From: PALSA-1006 sp964532405
GTDB lineage: Bacteria; Pseudomonadota; Gammaproteobacteria; Burkholderiales; Gallionellaceae
Length of the DNA: 22,725 bases
Reading direction: 5' to 3'
Assembly: GCA_964532405.1 (NCBI GenBank)
Contig: CAZHIC010000036.1
Span: 1-22,725 of the forward strand
Part shown: piece after piece, positions 8,133-14,881 of the stretch
How positions within the stretch are numbered: position 1 is the stretch's first letter
How the letters are laid out: each line of letters begins with the position of its first letter
The notes under the pieces: generated by a model
Told to the model about the DNA's origin: nothing
The model's input: the letters and a program-made list of their open reading frames with translations, nothing else
Databases searched by the model: none
Made by a program: the position numbers and the translations under genes

Positions 8133-8174
8133 AATGTAAAGATAGCAATTAAAAATTAGCTGAGAATTAGCTGA
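8133..8174 (-). promoter_or_regulatory. Promoter with 11-bp-period direct repeat, candidate response-regulator operator
   Basis: AATTAGCTGA occurs at 8154-8163 and exactly again at 8165-8174, a period of 11 bases. Read on the minus strand, these are two TCAGCTAATT half-sites, then nine bases, then a -10-like TATCTT at 8139-8144 (alternative TACATT at 8133-8138). No good -35 hexamer is present; the repeat occupies its place. OmpR-family regulators bind such tandem half-sites one helical turn apart, and activated promoters of PmrA/PhoP type have this spacing. The operon encodes such a regulator, so autoactivation is the simplest reading. This is inference from layout. Confidence 0.55.
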
Positions 8175-8220
8175 TTAAAGTACGCTTCTATACCGAATGC
8201 TCAATTGGGAGTGTTGGAGC

Positions 8221-8340
8221 AAAGTGTCCGCCGCTAAATCCGCCCACGGCGGCAGTGCACCGCCACGTAGCGACAGGGAAGCAGTGAAAGCGGACATTTC
8301 TACTTTGCAGAAAACCGGACATTTTTATTTGGCGTTGACA
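8221..8340. mobile_element. Probable IS21-family terminal remnant
   Basis: Read on the minus strand from 8340, the sequence begins TGTCAACGCC and carries two copies of AAATGTCCG (8316-8324 and 8291-8299) spaced 25 bases apart. IS21-type ends start with TGTCA-GCC-like bases and carry repeated internal transposase-binding sites, which fits. An inverted copy of the motif (AAAGTGTCCGC, 8221-8231) faces it 60 bases away. No transposase coding sequence remains and no target duplication is evident, so this is at most a solo end or deletion scar. The assignment is from memory of IS21 ends. Confidence 0.4.
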
Positions 8341-8494
8341 CGATGTGTCGCAACCCATTGCAACGTTGCTGCGCGTACTTAAGTTTCTACAGCAACAAGC
8401 GCCTGCGTCATTGGCAAATAGCGATGTCGGTACCGTATTGGCTTGGGCGATTCAAAATTGGGACGCGACAAAATTGCGGGGAATGAGAATCGCG

Positions 8495-8518
8495 CCCTCT
8501 CCCCCACGCGGGCGAGGG
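8495..8518. repeat. 24-base palindromic (REP-like) repeat, copy 1
   Basis: Arms CCCTC-T-CCCCC and GCGGG-C-GAGGG are separated by a two-base loop (AC). The design of 5 bp, 1 mismatch, 5 bp, 2-base loop is the same as in the copies at 10167 and 15646; here the inner stem has one extra C-C mismatch. It lies 26 bases beyond the dedA stop and may help end or stabilise that transcript, though no T-run follows. Confidence 0.65.
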
Positions 8519-8544
8519 GAGATAAAGTTGTAGCCGCGAACCGC

Positions 8545-9168
8545 CTAGCTAGCTTGTCTGCGATGCCGGATGAATTCAAAAATCGCCGGGATAAAAGAAA
8601 CTAAAACGATGCCTAGAATCATCAGGGTGAGGTTGTTCTTGATGACTGGGATATTGCCGAAGAAGTAGCCTGCCAGCGTGAGGCTGCCGATCCACGCCAC
8701 ACTACCCAACGCGCTGAACATCATGAACAGCCGATAGTTCATCGTACCTATGCCTGCCACGAAAGGCGCGAAGGTACGCACAATAGGCAGAAAGCGCGCG
8801 AAGATGATGGTCTTGCCGCCGTGCTTGGCGTAGAACGCTTGCGTCTTTTCCAGATGCTCATGTTTTAGAAATCGCGGGCTGGCGCGGTTGAGCAGGCGCA
8901 AACCCAACAGACGGCCGATCCAGTAATTGGTGTTGTCGCCGCCGAATGCCGCAAAAATCAGCAAGGGCATCAATATTTGCAACTCCAGCGAACCCATGCC
9001 GCACAGCGCCCCCGTGACAAACAGCAGTGAATCGCCCGGCAGGAAAGGCGCGACCACCAAGCCTGTTTCGGCGAAGATAATGGCGAACAGGATGACATAG
9101 ACCCACATGCCATATTCCTGCACCAAGGCCAGCAGGTGAGCATCAAGATGCAGGATGAGGTCTAGCAT
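8545..9168 (-). CDS. DedA family membrane protein
   Basis: This 207-residue multi-pass inner-membrane protein belongs to the DedA/SNARE-associated (VTT) family, whose members act in lipid carrier recycling and membrane homeostasis. Characteristic segments are 'FAETGLVVAPFLPGDSLLFVTGAL' (residues 32-55, described here in part) with the acidic Glu34 and Asp46, and 'RFLPIVRTFAPFVAGIG' with the two conserved arginines. The start is taken at 9168, not the longer frame to 9237, because family members start near this point and ATG here overlaps the secF stop by one base (TAATG), giving coupled translation. It ends the queA-tgt-yajC-secDF unit. Substrate specificity within the DedA family cannot be assigned from sequence. 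Confidence 0.9.
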   Translation of the reverse strand: MLDLILHLDAHLLALVQEYGMWVYVILFAIIFAETGLVVAPFLPGDSLLFVTGALCGMGSLELQILMPLLIFAAFGGDNTNYWIGRLLGLRLLNRASPRFLKHEHLEKTQAFYAKHGGKTIIFARFLPIVRTFAPFVAGIGTMNYRLFMMFSALGSVAWIGSLTLAGYFFGNIPVIKNNLTLMILGIVLVSFIPAIFEFIRHRRQAS

Positions 9169-10100
9169 TACGGCAGCACTTCTTCGGCTTCGGTCTTTTC
9201 CGGCTTGATGAAATCCTCGCGCGACACGCCCAGCCACAGCAGGATCGGGCTCGCCACCAGCACGGAAGAATAGATACTGAACAGGATGCCGATGGTCAGC
9301 GCCAAGGCGAAGTAATGCAGGGTCTCACCGCCCAGAAACAGCATCGAGGTGACCATCATCTGCGTGCAGCCGTGGGTGATGATGGTGCGCGACATGGTGC
9401 GGGTGATGGCGTTGTCGATGATCTCGGCCACTTCGGTCTTGCGCATCTTGCGGAAGTTTTCGCGGATACGGTCGAACACCACCACCGACTCGTTCACCGA
9501 GTAGCCCAGCACGGCCAGCACAGCCGCCAGCACCGACAGCGAGAACTCCCACTGGAAAAACGCGAAGAAACCGAGAATGATGATCACGTCGTGCAGGTTG
9601 GCAATGATGGCGGAAACACCGAATTTCCACTCGAAGCGCATCCACAGATAACCCATAATACCGAGGCTCACCAGCAACAGCGCCATCGCGCCGTTCTCGA
9701 CCAAGTCCTTGCCGACTTGCGGGCCGACGAACTCGACGCGGCGCAATTGCACGCTGGCGTCCTGCGCCTTGAGCGTCTCCAGCACTTGTTCGGACAGTTT
9801 CGCGCCCGCCTTGTTCTGCTTCAGCGGCACCTGGATCAGCACGTCATGGCTGGAACCAAAGTTCTGCACTTGAGCATCGTGCAAGCCGATGCTCGTCAAT
9901 TGCTCGCGCACTTTGTCGATATTCGCAGGCTGGGTGTAATGCACTTCGATCACCGTGCCGCCGGTGAAATCCACACCGAAGTTCAGTCCTTTGGTAGCGA
10001 GAAAAAATACCGCGAAGATGAAGGTGACCAAAGAGATGCTGGTGGTGTAACGCCCGTAGCTCATGAACGGGATGTCTTTTTTGATTCTGAAAAATTCCAT
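9168..10100 (-). CDS. secF: Protein translocase subunit SecF
   Basis: This 310-residue membrane protein works with SecD and YajC beside the SecYEG channel, using the proton gradient to help draw proteins to the periplasmic side. TM1 is at about residues 18-36, followed by the P4 periplasmic domain starting 'FGVDFTGGTVIEV'. The later helices include 'VLGYSVNESVVVFDRIRENFRK' (near 207-228, partly quoted) and 'THGCTQMMVTSMLFLGGE'. Length matches family members of about 310-320 residues. It follows secD after a 108-base gap filled by a palindromic repeat; in many relatives the two genes are almost contiguous. It overlaps dedA by one base. Confidence 0.97.
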   Translation of the reverse strand: MEFFRIKKDIPFMSYGRYTTSISLVTFIFAVFFLATKGLNFGVDFTGGTVIEVHYTQPANIDKVREQLTSIGLHDAQVQNFGSSHDVLIQVPLKQNKAGAKLSEQVLETLKAQDASVQLRRVEFVGPQVGKDLVENGAMALLLVSLGIMGYLWMRFEWKFGVSAIIANLHDVIIILGFFAFFQWEFSLSVLAAVLAVLGYSVNESVVVFDRIRENFRKMRKTEVAEIIDNAITRTMSRTIITHGCTQMMVTSMLFLGGETLHYFALALTIGILFSIYSSVLVASPILLWLGVSREDFIKPEKTEAEEVLP

Positions 10101-10120
10101 GCTATTTGTTCCTCATTATT

Positions 10121-10203
10121 CTCCCTCTCTCCAACTCTCTCCCCGAGGGGAGAGAGAGCCTATGTCCCCTCGCCCGCTTGCGGGAGAGGGCTAGGGAGAG
10201 GGC
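10121..10203. repeat. REP-like palindrome cluster between secD and secF (contains copy 2)
   Basis: Two hairpins lie side by side. The first has ten perfect pairs, CTCTCTCCCC at 10135-10144 with GGGGAGAGAG at 10147-10156. The second, at 10167-10190, is a copy of the 24-base repeat: CCCTC-G-CCCGC, loop TT, GCGGG-A-GAGGG. Outer CCCTCTC (10123-10129) can pair with GAGAGGG (10197-10203), bracketing both. No T-run follows on the coding strand. In the secDF transcript this would form a strong structure between the two cistrons. Confidence 0.75.
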
Positions 10204-10208
10204 TTTAT

Positions 10209-12017
10209 TTAACCTATCGCAACCTTGTTCAACCGCGCCTTGCGGCCATAGATGATGTTCACTATCGCGCGCGACACCAGCACCGAGCTGAACATAGAAG
10301 TCAAAATACCCAGACACAGCACCACGGCAAAACCCTTGATCGGCCCGGAGCCGAACATGAACAGCGCGATACCGGCGATCAATGTGGTGATATTGGAATC
10401 CAGAATAGTGGAGAAAGCGTGCTCGTATCCCGCGTGGATAGCGGCCTGCGGCGGTACGCCGTTGCGCAGCTCCTCGCGGATGCGTTCGTTGATCAGCACG
10501 TTGGAATCGATGGCCATACCCAAGGTCAGCGCGATAGCGGCCATGCCCGGCAAGGTCAGCGTGGCTTGCAACAACGACAGCAACGCCACCAGCAGCAGCA
10601 AGTTGACGCCCAGCGCCAGCACCGAGACGCCGCCGAACATGAGGTAGTAGGCAATCATGAAAATCGAAATGGCGATGAAGCCGATCTTGGTGGAATCGAA
10701 ACCGCGCTTGATGTTGTCCGCACCCAGGCTCGGGCCGACGGTGCGTTCTTCGATGATCTCCATCGGTGCGGCCAAGGCACCCGCGCGCAACAGCAGCGAG
10801 GTATCTTTGGCTTCTTCCGTGCTCATCTTGCCGCTGATCTGCACGCGCCCGCCGCCGATCTCTTCGCGTATCACCGGAGCAGTGATGACCTCCCCCTTGC
10901 CCTTTTCGAACAGGATGATCGCCATACGCTTGCCCACGTTCTCGCGCGTGGCTTCTTTGAATTTACGCGCACCCACCGCATCCAGATTGAGGTGTACCGC
11001 AGGTTCGTTGTTGCGGCTATCGAAACCGGGTTGCGCGTCGTTGATGCGCTCGCCCGTCAACAACACGCTCTTCTTCACCAGGATAAAACCGCCGTCGCGG
11101 TCTTTGAACATCTCGGTGCCGAACGGGGCGACCGAACCGATGCCGACTTGATGTTCGTCATCTACCAGCCGCACTTCCAATGTCGCGGTGCGTCCCAGAA
11201 TATCTTTGGCGTGCGCAGTATCCTGCACGCCGGGCAATTGCACCACGATGCGGTCGATGCCTTGCTGCTGGATCACCGGCTCGGCCACGCCCAGCTCGTT
11301 CACGCGGTTACGCAAAGTGACCAGGTTTTGCTGCACGGCGGTCTCTTGGATGCGCGTTTCTTCGACAGGCTTGAGGTGTGCATTCAACAGATAGTCGCTG
11401 CCCTCGTCGCGTTCCACGAATTCCAGACCACCAAAACGTTGTTTGAGTTCAGCCTCGCCTTTGCTGCGCGTCGCCGCATCGCGGAACTTGACGGTCACTA
11501 ACGAAGCTTCGCGATTCACGCCGGAGTAAGCGATGTTTTGCTCGCGCAAAGTGCTGCGAATATCGCTGGAGGCCGACTCCAACGCCTTATCCAGCGCGCC
11601 TTTCATGTCCACCTGCAACAGAAAATGCACACCGCCGCGCAAGTCCAGACCGAGATACATGGGCGACGCAAAGTTCGCCAGCCACTGCGGTGAGCGTGGC
11701 AGCAAATTCAACGCCACCACATAGTCCTCACCCAACTGGCTATGCAACACATCCTTGGCCTTCAGCTGGCTGTCGGTATCCGCAAAACGCGCTTTGACAC
11801 TGGTCGCATCCAGCGACAACGCCTCAGGATTCAATTGTGCCGCCTTCAACGCATCTTCCACGCGCTTCATCAGTGCGACATCCGCTTTAAGATTGGCGCG
11901 CAGTGGCAACACCTGCACCGCCGGTGCTTCCCCATACAGGTTGGGCAAGGCGTACACCAAGCCGAACGCGATGATGACAACAACCAACAGATACTTCCAC
12001 AGTGGGTAACGATTCAT
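10209..12017 (-). CDS. secD: Protein translocase subunit SecD
   Basis: This 602-residue inner-membrane protein forms the SecDF proton-driven export motor with SecF. TM1 lies at residues 6-25. The large periplasmic P1 domain begins after 'LYLGLDLRGGVHFLLQVDM' (around residue 122). The C-terminal helices include 'LTLGMAIDSNVLINERIRE' near residue 505, the SecD signature with its conserved Asp and Arg. Length agrees with beta- and gammaproteobacterial SecD (about 615). yajC lies 31 bases upstream and secF 108 bases downstream, so the order yajC-secD-secF is the standard one. The ATG at 12017 has only a weak purine-rich element before it. Confidence 0.97.
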   Translation of the reverse strand: MNRYPLWKYLLVVVIIAFGLVYALPNLYGEAPAVQVLPLRANLKADVALMKRVEDALKAAQLNPEALSLDATSVKARFADTDSQLKAKDVLHSQLGEDYVVALNLLPRSPQWLANFASPMYLGLDLRGGVHFLLQVDMKGALDKALESASSDIRSTLREQNIAYSGVNREASLVTVKFRDAATRSKGEAELKQRFGGLEFVERDEGSDYLLNAHLKPVEETRIQETAVQQNLVTLRNRVNELGVAEPVIQQQGIDRIVVQLPGVQDTAHAKDILGRTATLEVRLVDDEHQVGIGSVAPFGTEMFKDRDGGFILVKKSVLLTGERINDAQPGFDSRNNEPAVHLNLDAVGARKFKEATRENVGKRMAIILFEKGKGEVITAPVIREEIGGGRVQISGKMSTEEAKDTSLLLRAGALAAPMEIIEERTVGPSLGADNIKRGFDSTKIGFIAISIFMIAYYLMFGGVSVLALGVNLLLLVALLSLLQATLTLPGMAAIALTLGMAIDSNVLINERIREELRNGVPPQAAIHAGYEHAFSTILDSNITTLIAGIALFMFGSGPIKGFAVVLCLGILTSMFSSVLVSRAIVNIIYGRKARLNKVAIG

Positions 12018-12048
12018 TGCAGCATCCCGGTAAGCTAGACGGTGTTAA

Positions 12049-12390
12049 TTAGATAGACTTGATGGTGCCCTTGGGGAGCATGGTTTGAATCGCGATCTTC
12101 TGCACATTTACACTGACGCCTTCCGCCACTTCAACAGAAACATAGCTCTCGCCCACTTTAACTACGCGGCCCAGTACGCCACCAGTGGTGACGACTTCAT
12201 CGCCTTTTTGCATGGCTTCCAGCATCAGCTTTACTTCTTTGCTGCGCTTCTGTTGCGGGCGCAACACGAGGAAATAGAACACCGCCAACAAAGCGATCAA
12301 CGGCAGGAAATCCATGATGCCTGCCCCCACTGCAGGAGCGGAGCCTTCGGCGTATGCGTTACTGATGAACAGATTGCTGATAGAAATCAT
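12049..12390 (-). CDS. yajC: Preprotein translocase subunit YajC
   Basis: This 113-residue single-pass membrane protein associates with SecDF. The hydrophobic helix 'IMDFLPLIALLAVFYFLVL' followed by 'RPQQKRSKEV' is the family hallmark, and the soluble part has the 'GDEVVTTGGVLGRV' motif near its middle. The start is taken at 12390 ('MISISNLF') because GGAGA sits about nine bases upstream; the longer frame to 12444 adds residues not typical of YajC. It sits between tgt and secD in the common order. The 92-base gap to tgt holds no clear terminator. Confidence 0.96.
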   Translation of the reverse strand: MISISNLFISNAYAEGSAPAVGAGIMDFLPLIALLAVFYFLVLRPQQKRSKEVKLMLEAMQKGDEVVTTGGVLGRVVKVGESYVSVEVAEGVSVNVQKIAIQTMLPKGTIKSI

Positions 12391-12482
12391 TTGTATCTTC
12401 TCCAGAGTAAAAATCAAAGGCGCGCATTCTAGCATGGAAGACATGACTGTTTTGCTGCGTACCTCAAGTCAAAAACAGGTGC

Positions 12483-13583
12483 TCACAAACCCGCGCGTGC
12501 GCGGCGGAATGCAGCCACGAATTCCGCGAACTGGTCGCGCTCGATGGCTTTACGAATATCGCTCATCAACTCCTGATAATAATGCAGGTTGTGGATGGAG
12601 TTGAGCCGCGCCCCGAGTATCTCGTTCAACTTGTGCAGATGGTGCAGGTAAGCGCGGGTGAAATTGCGGCAGGTGTAGCAGGTGCATTGCGCATCCAAAG
12701 GCTTCGTATCCAGCCGGTATTGCGCGTTTTTGATGCGCACATCGCCGAAGCGGGTGAACAGATGGCCGTTGCGCGCGTTGCGCGTGGGCATCACGCAATC
12801 GAACATGTCGATACCTTCGAACACCGCATCCACGAGGTCTTCCGGCGTGCCCACACCCATCAGGTAACGCGGCTTGTCCTGCGGCAATTGCGGGGCGGTG
12901 TGCCTGAGGATGCGCAGCATGTCTTCCTTCGGCTCCCCCACCGACAGGCCGCCAATGGCAAAACCGTCGAAGCCGATGTTGACCAGTCCCGTCAGCGATT
13001 CATCGCGCAGGTGCTCGTGCATCCCCCCTTGTACGATGCCGAACAGCGCGTTGGGGTTTCCTTCGTGCGCCTTCTTGCTGCGCTCCGCCCAGCTCAAGGA
13101 AAGGCGCATAGATACCCCCGCCACCTGCTCGTCCGCAGGGTGCGGCGTGCATTCGTCGAAAATCATCACGATGTCTGAATTCAACACGCGCTGGATGCGC
13201 ATGGATTCTTCCGGCGACAGGAAGCATTTATCGCCGTTCACCGGCGACCGGAACTCCACCCCGCCGCCGGTGATCTTGCGCAACGGGCCGAGACTGAACA
13301 CCTGAAAGCCGCCGGAGTCGGTGAGGATAGGCCCATCCCAGCCCATAAAACGATGCAAGCCTCCGTGTGCCGCAATCACCTCCAACCCCGGACGCAGCCA
13401 CAGGTGAAAAGTATTGCCGAGCACGATCTGCGCGCCCATGTCTTTTAGCTCCAGCGGCGACATCGCTTTGACCGTACCATAAGTGCCGACCGGCATAAAA
13501 GCGGGGGTTTCCAGCTTACCGTGCGCCATATCCAAGGTGCCGCGACGTGCTGCGCCTGATGTGTTGTGTAAAGTAAATTTCAT
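12483..13583 (-). CDS. tgt: tRNA-guanine transglycosylase (queuosine pathway)
   Basis: This 366-residue enzyme exchanges guanine-34 of GUN-anticodon tRNAs (Asp, Asn, His, Tyr) for preQ1. Visible active-site residues are Asp89 in 'LTDSGGFQVFSLG' (general acid/base) and Asp262 in 'FDCVMPTRNARNGHLF' (nucleophile). Zinc ligands are Cys300, Cys302 and Cys305 in 'CTCYTC' and His331. 'GIVQGGMHE' gives the guanine-binding region. The start at 13583 gives 'MKFTLHNTSGAARRG', normal for the family, with its ATG overlapping the queA TGA by four bases; the frame to 13691 extends into queA. Length is near the E. coli enzyme (375). The coupling to queA places both steps of the pathway in one transcript. Confidence 0.97.
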   Translation of the reverse strand: MKFTLHNTSGAARRGTLDMAHGKLETPAFMPVGTYGTVKAMSPLELKDMGAQIVLGNTFHLWLRPGLEVIAAHGGLHRFMGWDGPILTDSGGFQVFSLGPLRKITGGGVEFRSPVNGDKCFLSPEESMRIQRVLNSDIVMIFDECTPHPADEQVAGVSMRLSLSWAERSKKAHEGNPNALFGIVQGGMHEHLRDESLTGLVNIGFDGFAIGGLSVGEPKEDMLRILRHTAPQLPQDKPRYLMGVGTPEDLVDAVFEGIDMFDCVMPTRNARNGHLFTRFGDVRIKNAQYRLDTKPLDAQCTCYTCRNFTRAYLHHLHKLNEILGARLNSIHNLHYYQELMSDIRKAIERDQFAEFVAAFRRARAGL

Positions 13584-14602
13584 TGTTCTCTTTCGATCAA
13601 CATCGCATCGCCGTAACTGAAGAAGCGATATTCTTTTTCCACCGCATGGCGATATGCGGCCAGCATCTTGTCCATTCCGCCGAAAGCGCACACCAGCATC
13701 AGCAAGGTGGAACGCGGCAGGTGGAAATTGGTCAGCAGCACTTCCACCACTTTGAAGCGATAGCCCGGCGTGATGAAGATATGCGTCTCCCCTGGCCCGG
13801 CAAGCAACTCTCCGCCAGCCGCCGCACTTTCCAGAGCGCGCAGACTAGTCGTCCCCACCGCGATCACGCGCCCGCCCCGCGCCTTGGCCTCGCGAACCGC
13901 ATCCACTGTGGCTTGAGGAATAGTGTAACGCTCGCTGTGCATGACGTGCTCTTCGATGTGCTCGGCACGCACCGGCTTGAAGGTTCCCGCGCCGACATGC
14001 AAAGTCACATAGGCGATGTTCGCCCCCTTATCGCACAAGGCTCGCAGCATGGCCTCATCGAAATGCAGCCCCGCCGTAGGGGCGGCCACTGCCCCCGGCT
14101 CGCGCGCGAACACAGTTTGATAACGCGCCTCATCTTCGGCACCGGCTGCGTGGGTGATATAGGGCGGCAACGGCAAATGCCCGTGTCGTTCCAACAAAAT
14201 CGTCACCGCCTCCGCATCTTCAAAGCTCAAATGGAAAAACTCGCCTTCGCGCCCCAACACCCGTACCCGTATTTTCTCAGCCAGCAAGAACCGGCTACCC
14301 GGCCTGGGCGTTTTGCTGGCACGCACTTGCGCCAAAACCTCATGCTCGTCCAACACGCGCTCGACCAGCACCTCGACCTTGCCGCCGCTTTCTTTCTCGC
14401 CGAACAGGCGCGCTTTCAGCACGCGCGTGTCGTTCAGCACCAGCAAGTCATGCTCGCGCACCAATCCCTGAAGATCGGCGAACTGGCTGTCTATCAGACC
14501 CGCATCGCTCACCCGCAACAATCGGCTCGCGCCGCGCCGCGCGGGCGGATGCTGCGCAATCAATCGCTCGGGCAGATCAAATTCAAAATCTTCGGTGCGC
14601 AT
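13580..14602 (-). CDS. queA: S-adenosylmethionine:tRNA ribosyltransferase-isomerase
   Basis: This 340-residue enzyme transfers and isomerises the ribosyl part of S-adenosylmethionine onto preQ1-tRNA, giving epoxyqueuosine. Typical segments are 'DFEFDLPERLIAQHPPARR' at the N-terminus, 'LVLNDTRVLKARLFG', 'PLPPYITH', 'AAPTAGLHFDEAMLRAL' and 'VGTTSLRALESAA'. Length fits the family (about 345-360). The start is placed at 14602; the frame stays open on this strand as far as 15247, but that stretch runs antisense through tRNA-Leu and the next gene and cannot be coding. queA is the first gene of the block ending with dedA. Confidence 0.97.
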   Translation of the reverse strand: MRTEDFEFDLPERLIAQHPPARRGASRLLRVSDAGLIDSQFADLQGLVREHDLLVLNDTRVLKARLFGEKESGGKVEVLVERVLDEHEVLAQVRASKTPRPGSRFLLAEKIRVRVLGREGEFFHLSFEDAEAVTILLERHGHLPLPPYITHAAGAEDEARYQTVFAREPGAVAAPTAGLHFDEAMLRALCDKGANIAYVTLHVGAGTFKPVRAEHIEEHVMHSERYTIPQATVDAVREAKARGGRVIAVGTTSLRALESAAAGGELLAGPGETHIFITPGYRFKVVEVLLTNFHLPRSTLLMLVCAFGGMDKMLAAYRHAVEKEYRFFSYGDAMLIEREQ

Positions 14603-14636
14603 CAATCTCAAACCTTGGGCAACTAAAAAAACGCGC

Positions 14637-14664
14637 ATTGTAGTTGATGAAGCCCGCCGTTTCA
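14637..14664 (-). promoter_or_regulatory. Probable queA operon promoter
   Basis: On the minus strand, TACAAT (14637-14642) matches the -10 consensus at five of six bases. TGAAAC (14659-14664) is a weak -35 at 16 bases distance. It overlaps the tRNA-Leu promoter, which runs the opposite way, so the two may compete for polymerase. Confidence 0.45.
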
Positions 14665-14672
14665 TGGATAAT
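14644..14672 (+). promoter_or_regulatory. tRNA-Leu promoter
   Basis: TTGATG (14644-14649) and GATAAT (14667-14672) are separated by exactly 17 bases, and the mature tRNA starts 16 bases after the -10. This is a good sigma-70 match in the expected place for a stable RNA gene. The GC-rich stretch GCGCC follows the -10, as expected for a stringently controlled discriminator, although that reading is inference. Confidence 0.65.
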
Positions 14673-14687
14673 TCGCGCCTTCCCAAA

Positions 14688-14774
14688 GCCGGGATGGCGG
14701 AATCGGTAGACGCGCTGGACTCAAAATCCAGTGTTCGAAAGGATGTGGGGGTTCGAGTCCCCCTCCCGGCACCA
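14688..14774 (+). tRNA. tRNA-Leu (anticodon CAA)
   Basis: The 87-base gene folds as a class II tRNA. Acceptor GCCGGGA pairs with TCCCGGC, the anticodon stem CTGGA/TCCAG encloses loop CTCAAAA with anticodon CAA (codon UUG), and the T-arm GGGGG-TTCGAGT-CCCCC is perfect. A variable arm of about 15 bases precedes the T-arm, as for leucine tRNAs. The 3' CCA is encoded in the DNA (14772-14774). It is the sole tRNA gene in the window. Confidence 0.97.
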
Positions 14775-14828
14775 GTTAAAAAATTGCAGCGACTTGTCAA
14801 CGCAATGGGAGGCGGCGCGTTATTGCCG

Positions 14829-14860
14829 CTGACACTAGTAGTGTCATAAACGTTTATCAA
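14829..14860 (+). promoter_or_regulatory. Promoter with 17-base palindrome ahead of the Asr-like gene
   Basis: The palindrome TGACACTAGTAGTGTCA (14830-14846; eight-base arms, one central base) overlaps the -35-like CTGACA at 14829-14834. The best -10 candidates are TTTATC to TATCAA at 14853-14860, spaced 18-20 bases from it. A perfect operator-like palindrome in the promoter spacer suggests binding by a dimeric regulator, but no matching known site comes to mind. It could also form an RNA hairpin if transcription starts further upstream. Confidence 0.45.
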
Positions 14861-14881
14861 CCTACTAAAATGGAGTCTCAC

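Larger units (their letters stand above)
8094..8544. other. 451-base intergenic stretch between the DUF347 operon and dedA
   Basis: From left to right this gap holds the DUF347 operon leader and promoter (to about 8180), the IS-like remnant (8221-8340), an unassigned stretch (8341-8494) and one copy of the 24-base palindrome (8495-8518). Short open frames of 47-66 codons cross it on both strands, but none has a convincing ribosome binding site or recognisable product. I regard the stretch as non-coding. Confidence 0.6.

Noticed and set aside
8197..8579. Short open frames in the 8.2-8.6 kb gap on both strands
   Set aside because: They translate the IS-like remnant and the palindromic repeat, have no good ribosome binding site and no recognisable product.
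9315..11501. 728-codon open frame on the plus strand opposite secF and secD
   Set aside because: It is antisense to two certain genes, is rich in His, Gln, Arg and Asp as expected for a shadow frame, passes through the palindrome cluster between them and has no recognisable domain.
13583..14626. 347-codon plus-strand frame opposite queA
   Set aside because: Antisense shadow of a certain gene with typical skewed composition.
14595..14849. 84-codon open frame on the plus strand over the tRNA
   Set aside because: Its middle is a translation of tRNA-Leu, a well-known false protein in annotations.
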